This document shows, in pieces, positions 24,627 through 37,344 of a stretch of DNA of 64,000 nt; the stretch's first letter is position 1, and every line of letters starts with the position of its first letter. The notes under the pieces were generated by a model. That model saw only the letters and a program-made list of their open reading frames with translations, searched no databases and was not told where the DNA came from. Position numbers and translations under genes: made by a program. Origin of the DNA: Lepturacanthus savala (Eukaryota; Chordata; Actinopteri; Scombriformes; Trichiuridae); NCBI GenBank assembly GCA_030544235.1, contig CM060466.1:18905092-18969091 (forward strand), written 5' to 3'.

Positions 24627-24872
24627 CCTACCAAGAGAAGAGGGGTCAAGGGGGGGAAACAAAGAAGGAAATTGTGTCTTTTTAAAATAAATAATAGCAG
24701 AATGTTGAGGAGAAAACAATATTGCTTGGAACCATACATACTCAAGAAGCAGCATCATGCAAACCAAAGCCAACATTATGAAGAACATGCTACCTGCTCT
24801 CATTTGCATATGACATTGTAATCGATTTACACTGTATAAATCATCTAAAATATGAGGAAAAGGGCAACTTAC

Positions 24873-25030
24873 ATAGCTGTATGTTGTTTAAAAGGCTCTG
24901 CCACCCCTCTGCTGCTGCTGCTGATTCCCTCTGGAATAAGATGGGACTCTATCCAGGATCCAGTTATCCAGTTGTTTGTGCTTTTCTCTTCTCCTGCTTC
25001 CAGGCTCAAGTTGGGTATGGTGCCAGGTTA
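24873..25030 (-). other. 5' UTR exon of the FAM20-like gene
   Basis: The sense strand shows a good donor (CAGCTAT followed by GTAAGT) after 24873. A CAG-repeat-like stretch (24913-24924) lies within the exon. The coding exon has a CTTGGTAG acceptor one base before its ATG, so a separate leader exon is expected. The upper limit and start site are not visible. Confidence 0.5.
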
Positions 25031-25856
25031 AAGTGATCTAGGTATTGATCAATGTGTTTACTCATCTCTTTCAAAGGGGGTACTCTGCAATTTTACACTC
25101 TGCAAGTCACTGGAGTCAAGAGAGTGAGTTTAAAAAAAGACAAAAATTTAAATGTTATTTGATGCAAAAGAGAATGTAGCCTGCATCAGAAGAATGTAAA
25201 AGATCAGATGTAAAAGATTAAAAATGACCCACTCTATGATGGTTTTCACAGTTTTACCAGGACAATAAAAAGCAAATAAATCCAGAATCATGTTTTTTTA
25301 ATGTAAAAATTGGACTGTATGGTACTACAAAAAAAATAGTACAATAGTCTCAGTTATATTCCTGTTCTTCAACACATTTGTTCCTTAAATAAGTTATATG
25401 CCTGCCTCTATAGAAAAGAAATTGTTTTTTGCACCACTTACTTTGAGCTGAAACCTTCACTCCTGTTGAATTTCTGATGAAAAATGTAGAGTTGGAGAAT
25501 CTGTTACCCTGGACACACTCTTACTCACACAATAGGTCATTTTGTTATAGAAGAAGTTCACATCATGTCTATTTTATCTTTGAATTGCTGAAAATAAGTG
25601 TGGATGTGGAAGTGTGGGCAGCAGCATAGACAGTCAGGCCGGTCAAAGCTTTGGTTATATAAGGACAAACAGGGAGTGCACATATATTCATGCAGGTGGC
25701 TACTTCTCTTCATTCATCATTCATTTGCACATAGCTGCAAATGAAGCAAAGGAAATAATGAACATCAAATCAGGACTGAAAGTTGTTGTTGTTGGAATGA
25801 AAGAATGGGTGCATAGTGTTTTTAGATTTTTTTTATTTAAATATGTGACATTTGAC
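25031..25856. other. intergenic, nothing recognised
   Basis: AT-rich sequence upstream of the FAM20-like gene with no coding or repeat structure that I can name. Confidence 0.4.
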
Positions 25857-26120
25857 AGTTTACATGTTCTCTCCGTGTCTGTGTGGGTTTTCACCGGGTA
25901 CTCCAGCTTCCTCCCACAGTCCAAAAACATGCTGAGGTTAATTGGAGACTCTAAATTGCCTATAGGTGTGAATGTGTGAGTGAATGGTGTGTGTGCCACG
26001 ATTGGCTGGCGACCATCTGGGTTGTATCCCTGCCTCTCGCCGCGGTGTGTGCTGGGATTGGCTCCATCAGACCCCCTGCGACCCTAGTGAGGAATTAGCA
26101 GGTATAGAAGATGACTGACA
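25857..26120 (+). repeat. SINE-like dispersed repeat, copy 2
   Basis: Same block series as the 22.6 kb copy, from the TGTTCTCTCCGTGTCTGTGT block to AGCAGGTATAGAAGATGA. Confidence 0.7.
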
Positions 26121-26994
26121 TCCTACAGAGTTCTGTGACTAAAGAGAATAAAGATAAATCATTATATATAGAATAATATTTGAGCTGCCAGGATGTCTCA
26201 GTGTGTTTCAGAGATATTATGTTTAAAGCCCTTAAATAAAATTCGAAGCTGGTCTTAAATAAGCTTTTAAGGCACACTAGCATGTTTGTAGCTCTATGGA
26301 AGATAAAGTTGGTCATTCGGTGAAAAGGTCACATTATTCCAGACTGAAATCCTGCAACGACTTTAGGATAGATTTGACTGGAATATGGTACAGACAGTCA
26401 TGGTCCTGGAAGATAAATCCTAACTTTCATGGTCTTCTGACTTTTCATAAAGCCATCAGCAGGTCAAACTTCTCACTTATACAGTGACACAGCATACTAG
26501 ATGAATGTTGTACAGACATTCATGATTCACAGATTATTTATTTAATGAGCTTGATGATCTTTTCACTTTTCTTCTAGGTGCACTATGAGGTTGACATTTG
26601 TGGTTTCATGTCTCCCTCAGGGTGAATGACTTCTTAGAATAGAAGCTGAGAGGTCACCAATGTGAAAACCAATGTGTGTGCCATCGGTCACCCCTCAGCT
26701 TCTTATCTAAGGCCATCTTCATTTCTTTGGTTAGAACCAGCACATCTAATGAATGCTGAAAAATCTTCATGTTGGCATTGTACAGGTCAGTTAAATTAAT
26801 TTGAAATAGCAGGAACTGATGTAGAATTATTCCACCAAATTATATTCCTAGCTGGAGAATTCTTTGCAAGAGCATCTGCCCTGTAGGGAAATACAACTCA
26901 ACTGGAAATAAAGAGCTAAATTAGTACATATAATAATTAAAGGTGCAATGAGAGAAGTTGGTTTCAGTAATTCTAAAATTCTGGCTGCAGCTCT
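26121..26994. other. intergenic, nothing recognised
   Basis: No coding, RNA or repeat structure identified between two SINE-like copies. Confidence 0.4.
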
Positions 26995-27105
26995 GTATAG
27001 ACCATCTGGGGTGTATCCCTGCCTCTCGCCGTAACGCGCTGGGATTGGCTCCAGCAGACCCCTGCGACCCTAATGGGGAATAAGCAGGTATAGAAAATGA
27101 CTGAC
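26995..27105 (+). repeat. SINE-like dispersed repeat, 3' fragment (copy 3)
   Basis: Only the last part is present (GACCATCTGGGGTGTATCCC to AGCAGGTATAGAAAATGA), ending in a GACT-rich tail. The retained part is the 3' end, as in 5'-truncated retroposons. Confidence 0.65.
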
Positions 27106-27119
27106 TGACTGACAAAACT

Positions 27120-27310
27120 ATCATGTGGTGTAACACTAAAAACTTGGTACAGGATAGTTCAACGCTCTTAAAAAGGTTTTAAATAATAAAAACACATCAA
27201 CAAGTATTATATTCTAGGTGGATTATATATTTAAAATGTATTATTTATTTTCGGTTACACCATTTGACATTTGATGTCAAAAAGTAACACAAAATCATGA
27301 TTTTTGTATA
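27120..27310 (+). repeat. dispersed repeat X, copy A (uninterrupted)
   Basis: Shares ATCATGTGGTGTAAC, AAAACTTGGTAC, AACACAT, TATATTCTAGGTGGAxTATA and TTTAAAATGTAT with copies near 36.9 kb (plus) and 46.7-47.45 kb (minus). It contains the unoccupied site CTCTTAAAAAGG at 27166-27177, which is filled in the third copy. Confidence 0.7.
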
Positions 27311-28342
27311 TATATATACTGTATATACAAATGCACTTTTAAATGAAACAGAAATACAAAATTTACATTTTGAGAGACCCGATGAATGCTTCTTAAAACT
27401 GTATTTCAAAAAGTTTTGGACTTTCTTATCTTGCCAAACATTATTTGTCATTGACCCATTTTCATCTTTGGTCGAGGTGATGATGAGATGCAAACAGCAT
27501 CACCGTGGTCACCTGAGCGTCTTCCTCTCCGATCATTTGATTTGTTTCCAGTTTACAGCACAGCCCTCTGGGCGTCTCTCTATAATGCAATCCCTCTGTC
27601 TCTGTCCCCCACTGATGTATTATAAACAAGCTGTTTTCAAGCCTGGTCCACATATCCACAAGTCATCTTTTATCTCTTCCCTCTCGCTTCATTTCACCAT
27701 TTCTCTTCCCACCCTTTTCCATTAGTCCCAAAACCACTGGACATGAAACAGTGTTGAGCTACAGCTCTTTCAACACCAGCTGTTGAATTACGTGACTTGT
27801 CATATTCAGCATATTCAACCACCTACAGATTTCTTCTCCCTTTTTACCTCCTGCACCAGGTCGCACTCACGCACACACACTCAGGGAGGCTCCAACCTTC
27901 CGTCCATCGTCGCTGGTGGTAACCAGGTTGCTAAGATACAGCACAGAGTTTCCTGACACCGAGAGATGTTTGGAAACAAGGCATCAGTGTGCCGGCACAA
28001 AACTATAAGAAGTTCAATATCAGCAGTTAAAGTGCTAATATAATATTTCCAAAACAATGTTGTTTCTACTGCCTGTTGCTGTAGAAAAAACATTGCAAAT
28101 CTTTTATGAATTAGTTTTTGTTTTTTGATCATTTAAAAACACATCTTTGACCCAAGAGGAATTTGGAGAAAAAGGGGAAATATCCACTAAAATTTCTATG
28201 ACTGTTGAAGCTTTTCTATGATTATTTTTCTATTAACATTTCTTATGAATATTTTTCTGACATTTTTATATGCACTGGCTGATACAACATGTATTTTGAA
28301 TAATAATCTTGCTTTCAAAAGGCTTGAATGTTAAATTGACTC

Positions 28343-28868
28343 TTAACCCTCTAATACATGAAATTACAGTACTTAGACATGGTAAGAAATGTTTTGAATG
28401 TTTTTATTACTTAAAATAATACTACAAATAATAACAATAATACATATATCATAATAATAATACCTAAATAATAGATCTTTTTCAGAAATATAAGAAAGGC
28501 TTGTAAACATAGCATTGGGATAGTTTCATGCTATGTAAGTAAATGGGACTCCATTAGGGTTTCATGCCCTAGGAATTTTCCATATTTGCATATTGTTGCC
28601 ATTTATATCTATTTTAGCATATTGGTAAAATAAAATCTATATCAAGACGACCTTTGGTTGGGAGACAGTGATGCTTACATGTCAAATGTCCATGAACTAA
28701 CAGGATACCCCGGTCATGTGACCTCATAAATTATGTGCTTCAAAATTAAAAGCCTCCTTCACACCTAACTGTAAAAAAAAAATAGATTTCATTATAGATC
28801 ACATTTTTTAGAAAAATGAAGATAAAGTAATTGTTGCCATCTAGCAACACTATGCAATAGATGGTTAA
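28343..28868. mobile_element. piggyBac-like TTAA MITE, family 1 (copy 3)
   Basis: The left end is TTAACCCTCTAATACATG; the right end contains GTTGCCATCTAGCAAC and GCAATAGATGGTTAA. TTAA lies at both ends. Same orientation as copy 1. Confidence 0.7.
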
Positions 28869-30142
28869 CATTTCTATAAATCTATTTTTTCTACAAGATT
28901 GTTCTGAAATGTTGCTGTTTAGGCTACAACTTATTCTAGTGATGTTTCATCTATTTTGTATTGATGTTTTCCTTTTTCTGGCATGTTTGTTCTTATTTTT
29001 CCACTACCTTTGTATTAACAGAAAGAGATGTGAGGTGTGCTCTCCTTCCTCCCTGTCCCTGATGAAGATTTGAGAACCGAAACATTGTGAATTAAAATGT
29101 CTCCTTTTATAGTGATTGACAGTGTGCGGGAGTTTTATTTTCCTTCTTCCAGTACATCTTTATTTGCCTCTCCTACGCACCTGTCCTCTGCCTGGCTGTG
29201 CACAACCTCCTCCTTTGTATCATAATATGTGAAAGATTTGACACCTGTTGTGCTAATAGGCTCCAACAGCAGCCTTGCAAAACTTTTAGAAATTAGTATT
29301 GGTTTTTTGTTCATTTAAAAACACTTCTATGACCCAAGAGGGATTTGGAGATAAGAGTTAAGGGAAATATCCACAATGTAGCAATTAATTTACTTCTTTT
29401 TTTTCCCAGAGCTTTTAACCAAACATGGTAATGACTGCAGCTGGATGCATGAAGTGCTAAACAATACGTCTAGACGACAACAAGGACACTCAGTTATTCT
29501 TGGCTTCTATTTCTTACTCTGCAATCCCATTTAAACTTTCAATTTCATATAATAGATTTAACAGTAATGTATTATAATGTTAATGCAATTTCCTCCTACA
29601 CCAACCGTGGAAATAAAACTCAACAGCAAGAAGTAGATCACCACATCAATAGTTTGTATTAAACTGAATACATTTATGTGTTATTATGGAGATGCGCTGT
29701 AAAATCCTCCAGTTGTGGTAGCGTGTCCTTAACTTAACTGAAAGCTCATGCGAGTCCTCTTGATAATGAGCCGTCGCAGCCACTCAGGAGGGTTTTTCCA
29801 CCGTTGAGAATGAGCAAACTAACAAGAGGCTTCAGTGCGACTCTGTGGCTCTTTGTATGAATATTTAAAAATGTCGAGGAGACACAGCGAGAGGGAGGAG
29901 ATATATAAAGAGCGTCTGAGGTGAATAATGCATGAGAAGAGAAGCATCAAGGAGGGAACCATGTTTACTGTTATAGGACCAACTGGATTAATCACAGGGT
30001 TATTACAATTGCAGAATGTTCAGGCTCATATATATAAAACAAGGTGACCAGGTGAATCCAGATGAAATTGGTGTATTATGCCAGCGTTGAAGAAAAAAAT
30101 CAAGATGTATCACAGTCAAATCCATTTCACTCAGTAAAGGTA
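28869..30142. other. intergenic, one repeat-like motif
   Basis: A segment near 29058-29095 (GATGAAGATTTGAGAACCGA followed by AACATTGTG) resembles the conserved 3' motif of a common fish retroelement. The rest shows no structure. Confidence 0.35.
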
Positions 30143-30150
30143 CTGTAGAT

Positions 30151-30682
30151 CAGTGGTTCTTAAAGTGGGGTCTGGGGACCCCCAGGAGTCCTTGAAGAGG
30201 AGCCAGGGGGTCCCAAGAAAAAAGGATGATAATTTATTTTGCCATCATTCTGCCAACTGCCATCATTTAAAAGAAATAAATGTATTTAATGTAGTAGTAT
30301 TTATTTCCCATTGTTTGTGCATAATCTTCCTTTCGCACATGTGTTTATATAATTACTAATTTTATATATTGTGGTGAAAATGAATGGCTGGAATAACATA
30401 AACAAACACATTTTTAAATTAATAAATGTAATCTGTACAGTATGTATTGGAAAATCAAATAAATGTGGAAATAAAACAATTTTTGAATTAAATGGAAAAT
30501 TATGTAAATATGGACTGGTATATTTATTTATATACCGAGTCATTATTCAGTCCTCCACAATTTTGGCCTTGGGTTTCTGACACTTTCTGTTATAAAACAT
30601 CTAAAAGCACAAATATTATGAGATGGGTTCTAGCTTTCATGAGTTCAAGGGTCCTTGATTTGAAAAAGTTTGAGCTTCACTG
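30151..30682. mobile_element. non-autonomous hAT-type element (copy 2) with exact TSD
   Basis: Begins CAGTGGTTCTTAAAGTGGGG and ends AAAAGTTTGAGCTTCACTG. The 8-bp flanks CTGTAGAT at 30143-30150 and 30683-30690 are identical, the hallmark of hAT insertion. The interior has no transposase. Confidence 0.85.
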
Positions 30683-31159
30683 CTGTAGATGTTTACAGGA
30701 CGAATCTGATGTATATGAGGTGAGTTTTATTCTCAATATCAGTATTATCAAGAAACGATTTGTGTTGCTGAGCTGCCAACAACACTTTGGCAAGATCACA
30801 AGGACAGAGATAAAGCCTGGCACAGCTGTAGGTTTTTTTTGTTGTTAAACTGGCTAATGCCAACTAATCTATTGCCCACACAAGAATGAACATTTAGAAA
30901 AATAGCATTCACTTATTGCAATAAAATGCACAAAGATGGTGATGATGTGCACTAAATGATAACTATGGATTGCCTCTACTGCAAATGTTCTCAAAATGTC
31001 AACCAGGTCTGGAAAGTGACGACAAAAGGAGCAAATGAAAATGCAACTCAGCGATTAATCATCTAAATATTCCATTTACACATGGAGGTGAAGGACAGGA
31101 TATGACAGGTTACAGTATGATGTAAAACAGCCTTTATTAGGTTATAGTAATGGTTATAG

Positions 31160-31539
31160 TAATGGTGTATGGGGATGTGGGGTCTAGGGACCCCCAGGGG
31201 TCATTGAGGTGGTTCCAGGGTGTCCCCAGGAAAAAGGGGGATAATTTATTTTAATTATAAGTCCATCAATAAGTCAAACACATTTTTGTCATGGGATTTT
31301 ATTATTTACTTAGTTACTAGGGCGGAAAAAATATTTATGTCCATTTTTTTTTTTTAGAGGTTTTAGGTCCCTGATAATATAACATCAAATTTGACCCTGT
31401 CCCTCCTAAACAGGTATTGGTCATGGCTTTCATACACTATTTAAAATCTAAAAGCAATCATCTTATCAGATGGGGGTCCGTGGTCTAATTTGTGTCAGTT
31501 TAGGGGTCCTTTGAAATAAAAAAAGATTAAGAACCACTG
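31160..31539. mobile_element. degraded hAT-type element (copy 3)
   Basis: Shares TGGGGTCTAGGGACCCCCAG with copy 2 and ends in AAGATTAAGAACCACTG. The left terminus is decayed and its duplication is uncertain. Confidence 0.6.
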
Positions 31540-32530
31540 GGTTATTGGTCATCAGGTGACACACAGAAAAGCAAGTCATCGCTACTTGGCCATTTTCTGC
31601 AATTAGAGGTGTTGGCATCAAGTGTGAAAACAAAGTAGCAGCATAGAGAAATGGACAGGATTGTTATTTTCTATTTGAGGGGCCTAGTGTAGGCTGACCT
31701 GATGCGGGGGTCATGGTGTTTTGGTAAACAACGCCAAGGCTACTGAACAGTGACGCCTTTCCCCTCCGTTTCTGGGTCATAATGCCCTCTGCACTTAAAT
31801 GGTGCAAGAGGGACGCTTTGTTACATCACATTTTTCACATTCTAAAAGCTACAGTGCCACCATTTAAAATTGTGCTTTTTCTGAACAAGTTATTTGGGTA
31901 CAAATGCACCAGATTTACTCAGAAACAGTCACACTTGATTTTGTCAAGTTAACTTATACGATTCTGAAAAAAAAAAACAGCAATAGAGCATGTAACTGAT
32001 GGGTTAACGCAGTGATGCATTTGAAATCGCTTGCATACTCTCAGAGCTGAAATGCCAGTCTGAGTGTACCTCAGGTTGGTTTCAATAAGTAACTCTTGAC
32101 ACAAAACTGACAAACTTTTTTCCCCAAAATGTGCCAATTACCTTCTAATGAAAAAAACATGGCAACGCAGCATCCTTTCAAAAAAAATTTCTTCAGTTTC
32201 TCAGGGAAAACCTGCCTCATCAGGCTTTCATCATCCACTCCGACAATACCATAATACTACATTTTTTAACTGTTGTTTTTCTTCTTCCTTATGATCAAAA
32301 ATCCATGTCAGGTATTTTTTGGAAGCTTTTTCTCTCCTATGTGGATTTCATACAAAATGTATCGTATAAGAAGCTGTCTGCATTTTATTCCTCTGAGAGA
32401 AAACATACTTTTACTTTTTCTAACGCAGAGAAACACCCAAGAAAGGAGAAAAAAATTTTTTTTTCCTCCACACTTCTACCAAAACTGGGAAAAACAATGG
32501 AAGAACACAGACTGCAGTTTAAGTTCCTAT
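31540..32530. other. intergenic, nothing recognised
   Basis: AT-rich; no coding or repeat structure identified. Confidence 0.4.
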
Positions 32531-32547
32531 TTCACAACATTTCAGCA

Positions 32548-33439
32548 TTTATTGTACAATCATATCAGTTCACACACAATGGTCCATTGCACTGGATCAT
32601 TTAAAACTGGATCAACATGAAAACAATCACATTGCTAATATCTCCGAGTGTGGCAATATCATTAGGGTTTATTACAAACACCTTTACAGGGAGAAAAGGT
32701 GGATCGGGTTTAGTGTCATTCAGCTCAGGAGCTTCCGAGCTTCCGAACTTGTCTTTAAAAAGAATTTTTTTCTTCAAGTGGCATCAAAATATATACACAT
32801 AAAAAATATTAAAAATTTTATTGAAAGACAAGTGCGGTCGTTTGAGAGAGAGAGACACACGTGTGAAAAGTTACAGGTGGTGTGGACGTATAACTGTTGC
32901 ACAAAAATCGGATCATACTGCCGAGGACGGAGACGATGTAATGTTTTTGTCTTAAAAAAACAGTGTGTGTCCAGCACACACAAACCCACTCACACACACA
33001 CGCACTCCCTGAAGAGGAATGAGGATAAAGGAGTTTGGAGACCCTGGCTGGCTGTTGTTTTTTGTAAAAGTTGGACTTGCAAACACATGTGCACATACAC
33101 ACACACACTCACAAATGTTTAAGACCATGGATGCAGCTTCAGAGACGGATGGGGGGAGGAGGGGGGTGAAAGCAAAGAGAAAGTGACATAAGGCAGGAAG
33201 CTATTTTTAGCAACCTTCGCACACTCAAAATTCCCTTTCATGTATTTTCTCTGCCAACTACTTTTACATTTTTAAAACCAGACAAGATCTCCATGTGATG
33301 GTTTATTATTTGCCACAGTGGCTGGTGCTGTGGACAAACTAACCTGCCATTAACAAAAACGTAACCAGCGTCCGGCTGGTAGCTGGTGTTCATTCCCAAA
33401 CCAGTGACCACATCAGAGAGGAGGAGGAGGAGGAAGGTG
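32548..33439 (-). other. dnal4: dnal4 3' UTR (approximate)
   Basis: Non-coding sequence follows the dnal4 stop. The minus strand has an AATAAA at 32548-32553, a reasonable polyadenylation signal, giving a UTR of about 0.9 kb. An earlier signal may be used instead. A CA-rich tract lies near 32980-33110. Confidence 0.4.
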
Positions 33440-35698
33440 CTAGGAGCATTTCCACACACACACTGCTAGACTCCCTCCGAAGAACATGTAGAGCAGGTTC
33501 TTCACCTCATGCGTGACCTCGAATCCGAAGCCTTCGCCAATCACCACGTGCCACGAGCTGCCGAATTTCTTGTCCATTGACTCTTTGATCATTTTAGCTG
33601 CACTCTGTAGAGGAAATAAAACAGAAGAGAAAAAGAAAGTAAGGAAAAGAGAGAAAGGAAAAAACATCAATGAAGACTCAACTTCATATTATGAATTAAA
33701 TCTTATACTCATAACAAAACAGCTTCTAGCACATTCGTCTCTGACTCAATATAAAGAGTGCAGCAGGCAAACAGTTATTTCTAACCGAGCTGTCAGAGCA
33801 ACATAAAAAGGCTGATGACACATATACACGCACCTCGTTATTGGTGGCAAACTTTTCGCAGGCTGTCACGCACAGATCCATTGTCTCATTCCTCATTTCC
33901 TCAGGCATGTCTGTGTGCTGTAGACAAACACTAATTATAAAAATCTATTTTCCTGACTAAATACGAATCCGTTCCGTTATATTAAATTATGACAGTGGTT
34001 GTCAGACAAACCAGATTTAAACATTCTGACTTCAAATGATTAAAACTATTTCAGGAATTTAAAAAAAAGAAAAAAAAAAGAGGACATGCTTTAGGCTGTA
34101 ATTAATGGCTGCATTGCTTCATTCAACGGCCGTAGCAAACACTCAATGCAAACCTTTGTATGAAGCTTATGTTGCTACAAGAACAGTAGTATGCAGAGGT
34201 GCAAAAGTGACAATGAGTTCAAGGGTCCTTGATTTGAAAAAGTTTGACAATGATTTGACAATGATCCTAAGAGGTTTTTGCTTCAGGTTTCTAAATGGCA
34301 TAGTGTTGGCCAACTGCTGTCCTCTGGTATCTCTACGTTTGAAGCTCTTTGAAGATATTCAATGTATAACTTTACATGTTGGTTACATGGGTCAGAGAAC
34401 GGCATCATAGAGGTCTTATCCAACATGAGGAAGAGCTGCTCTTGGTATACGTCCAGACACAAGAAGCACCAGCATGACAGCCTACATATGGACTGATAAG
34501 ATTTGTCATCTGCCTATTGTATTATGTCATGATATGGACCAGTTGGTGAGAATCGTATGGTTATTTTCATCATCAATTAATCTGTTGTCATTTTTAATAA
34601 TTAAATTTAAATTGAGACCTGCAGCAGCAATGCATCACACACTGTTTCTCAGGATGTACCAAATATTTGGTAATGGAATATGTTCAGTTTTGTGAGTTAA
34701 AACTGAGGCCGAATGGTGTCTCTGTCCATTTGAAAAGTAGAAAGGTTCAGAAAGGACAGCATCTTTGCTTCTGCTTCATTTCTGTGAGGCAGCACTTTAT
34801 CATGCAGCATTGTTTTATGTTTGTGTGTTTTTGGTTTTGCATCATTTGTGTTTCAAGTGATTTGCCATTTGTGGCACATTTGCTTCTCTCGGATATGTGC
34901 ATAGCAGAGATGTTTCATTGAAAAACATTCTAGAATATTTATGCAATATTTTTAAATAAATAGTGAAAACGTAACCGTATTTGATATTCAGTATTCGGCC
35001 ATGCCATTTTATATTATTCGGCTTCGGCAACAAGTTTTCGTTTCAGTGCATCCCTACCCTTTTTCACTCGTCAACCCATTTAAATTGTTCTAATATGACG
35101 TTGGTGTCATTTTTTTGTTGCATGCAATAGCAATGTTGTAACTCTATTGGTCACTGTATGTAATGTAAGCATGAACATTGATTAAGAAAAAAAGAGACAT
35201 CACCTGTGGCTTAGGAAACATGAATCAAGATTTATAGACCAAACTAATTGAAAAAAATAAAATGGATTAGTCACTAATTAAAGTAATTTTTAATTGCATC
35301 CCTACCCATCACATCGCTTACTGTGTACTCTGTACATCTATTACAGCATTAGCTTGTTAACTTGAATGCAACATTCACCATCAGCGGATGTAGCATTAGT
35401 CCTTACATCCAACGTGAGATGAGGTTCATGCCACCTCTCATTTCAGTTTGTATGCATGCTTATTGATTCGATTTAGCTTATCTACATTCCAGTTACAACC
35501 TGTCAAAGCTTAAACGTGTTGCATTCAAACTGCAAAAAGTGTAAGCAGAACACGGTGTCACTGAATGTGAAGAAGTTGCTGCTACCACAGTGCAGTCATG
35601 ATATTCTTGTCCCACATCTGTCCTACCCTGATGAGAGGGAAGCTGTGCAGTCTCTTGTAGTCGGCCTCTTCCTTCTTTCCCTCGCCAGTCCCAGCCAT
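33440..35698 (-). CDS. dnal4: dynein axonemal light chain 4
   Basis: Three coding exons join in phase: 35627-35698 (ATG at 35696-35698), 33834-33917 and 33440-33604 (TAG stop). The product is 106 residues; human DNAL4 is 105. It begins MAGTGEGKKEEADYKRLHSF. The LC8-type fold is clear: DMPEEMRNETMDLCVTACEK, SSWHVVIGEGFGFEVTHEVK and the C-terminal GGSLAVCVWKCS. DNAL4 is a light chain of outer-arm dynein in motile cilia. The exon with the ATG has an upstream acceptor (GTTGCAG at 35707-35713), and a leader exon lies near 36.2 kb. nptxr is the next upstream gene, as in human. Confidence 0.95.
34200..35057. repeat. repeat fragments inside the dnal4 first coding intron
   Basis: 34214-34250 repeats the right part of hAT copy 2 (GAGTTCAAGGGTCCTTGATT then TGAAAAAGTTTGA). 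35047-35057 ends in TGCATCCCTA, the complement of the TAGGGATGCA terminus found in fish hAT repeats. The stretch appears to be a mosaic of decayed elements; boundaries are approximate. Confidence 0.4.
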
Positions 35699-36167
35699 CC
35701 CGACTCCTGCAACAGTACCAACATGGGGATTATCTCTCTATAAAACCCTAGACCCCTCAGTGTGGACGGAGACAGGATATTAAACAGAAGCGTTTCTTTA
35801 GGATGGCCATGGATGAGCTCTCTGATCTGTAGCTAACAACACTTCTTTACAGGACGCCGTTAGCTTTATCACTTAGCCAGCGCTAGCTAGCAACACAAAA
35901 GTACCTTGCTATAGTTCCCATGAACATACTATGTTCGAAGTTTGAAAACTATGGACAGATATCTGTCTGTTGCAGCCGGTTTGTAAACGTGAGCAGGTTG
36001 CTAGCAGCTAATTAGCTTAGCCTGGTAGCAAACAGCTGATGCTACCGGTTCATGTTTTCTACCCAGAAATCGCCTGATTAAAAACCTCCGTCCAGTGATC
36101 ACGGGTTACAGCGGGTTGTCGATGGTTAGTCGACGGTGACCGGCGGACATCGACCTGAGTTACTTAC

Positions 36168-36240
36168 GAGGCGTTTTTGTTCCACGGAAACTTCAGTTTG
36201 TCTCCCGGTTACCGGTTGTTAAGGAGACATTTTAAACAAC
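36168..36240 (-). promoter_or_regulatory. dnal4: dnal4 non-coding first exon and promoter region
   Basis: The sense strand shows CGCCTC followed by the donor GTAAGTAAC. The area is more GC-rich than its surroundings. At 36208-36219 GTTACCGGTTGT contains one complete RFX half-site, but the second half has two mismatches. The start site is not visible. Confidence 0.5.
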
Positions 36241-36406
36241 AGATAACCGTGCAGGGGAAGCCCCGCCCACCACTGCCCAGCTTCATCCCTATTGGTTCAG
36301 AGACTGTCTATCAACCAACTACGAAACTTTTTCCCCTTTTTTAAAGTAGTATTATTTTGGAAACGTCTACTCAACGATACAGAAACAATATTTATTATTA
36401 CAAAGA

Positions 36407-36407
<1 letters not shown>

Positions 36408-36443
<36 letters not shown>
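36408..36443. repeat. (ATCT)n microsatellite
   Basis: About nine tetramer units upstream of dnal4. Confidence 0.95.
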
Positions 36444-36911
36444 ATCTACTATCATCTGGCAGAAGCAATATATATTTACATTGCCAGTCTGAAATAAAAA
36501 CACGTTGTTACCTTGTGGTTAAAATATACAAATAATACAAAAAAAATAAATAAAAGGACGTTATTATTAAAAAAAAAACTGGCAAAATAGCATAAAGAAG
36601 TATTAGGGCCAGCAAAAACAAACAGGCAAAAAAGCCAGGCAAAAAAAAAATTAAAAAGTTGCATTTGGGCTCCCTCAACAAAATGAGTTAATGACCTCCT
36701 AGCAGCCGAAATCAACAGTGACGTCTATCGATTCACACGATCTGTCGAATAAACTACTTTACATTGTTTATATTTTTATAAATCTAATAAAACTAAACCT
36801 CCCCAGTTTTAGAACCTATAAGCTAATGATTATCACCCTACACACTTGGTTCCAGATAGTTAGATACCAGATACTCTTATATAATTATAATTATATAAAC
36901 ATATATAAAAA

Positions 36912-37030
36912 AAAAACATGCTATCAACAAATTTTATATTCTAGGTGGATTATATATTTAAAATGTATCATTCCTTTCTTTTACACCACTTGCCCATTTC
37001 TTGTCAAAAAATCGCACAAATTCATGGCAA
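36912..37030 (+). repeat. dispersed repeat X, copy B (partial)
   Basis: Carries ATGCTATCAACAA, TATATTCTAGGTGGATTATA and TTTAAAATGTAT as in copies A and C; the upstream half is missing. Confidence 0.65.
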
Positions 37031-37049
37031 CAAAAATACCTGGATACCT

Positions 37050-37110
37050 GTAAAGTTTTATTGTTTGGATCCCCATGAGTTGTTACCAAGGCAACAATAC
37101 ATACTGTGAA
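37050..37110. repeat. short dispersed repeat with X-box-like core (partner 39015-39065)
   Basis: Both copies contain TTGGATCCCCATGA, TTGTTACCAAGG and AACxATACATAC. In this copy GTTACCAAGGCAAC (37082-37095) matches the X-box consensus; the partner has a mutated second half. Confidence 0.5.
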
Positions 37111-37344
37111 GCAATGCAATATCTATAGAACATATTCAGAGTATTACAACATGGAAATGTCGAGACAAATGTTTACAATTTTATTACAAGTGTGAGAATA
37201 ATTTACAAATCTAATCAAATGTGTATGAACAATTTAATTATGAACACCTTGTAAACACATTTTTTACATTTAATAATGTACTCTTGATGACAATTGAATT
37301 TTACAAAAACAACCTGTTTACATCTTAACCACTATTAACAATAA

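Noticed and set aside
24627..24809. Extending the FAM20-like N-terminus to an ATG at 24809
   Set aside because: A good acceptor (CTTGGTAG) lies one base before the ATG at 24626, and a leader exon donor lies at 24872; the upstream codons are intron.
24429..24821. Plus-strand ORF of 130 codons
   Set aside because: Antisense of the first coding exon of the FAM20-like gene.
36200..36228. X-box in the dnal4 core promoter
   Set aside because: Only one half-site (GTTACC) is complete; the second half has two mismatches, so I do not call it.
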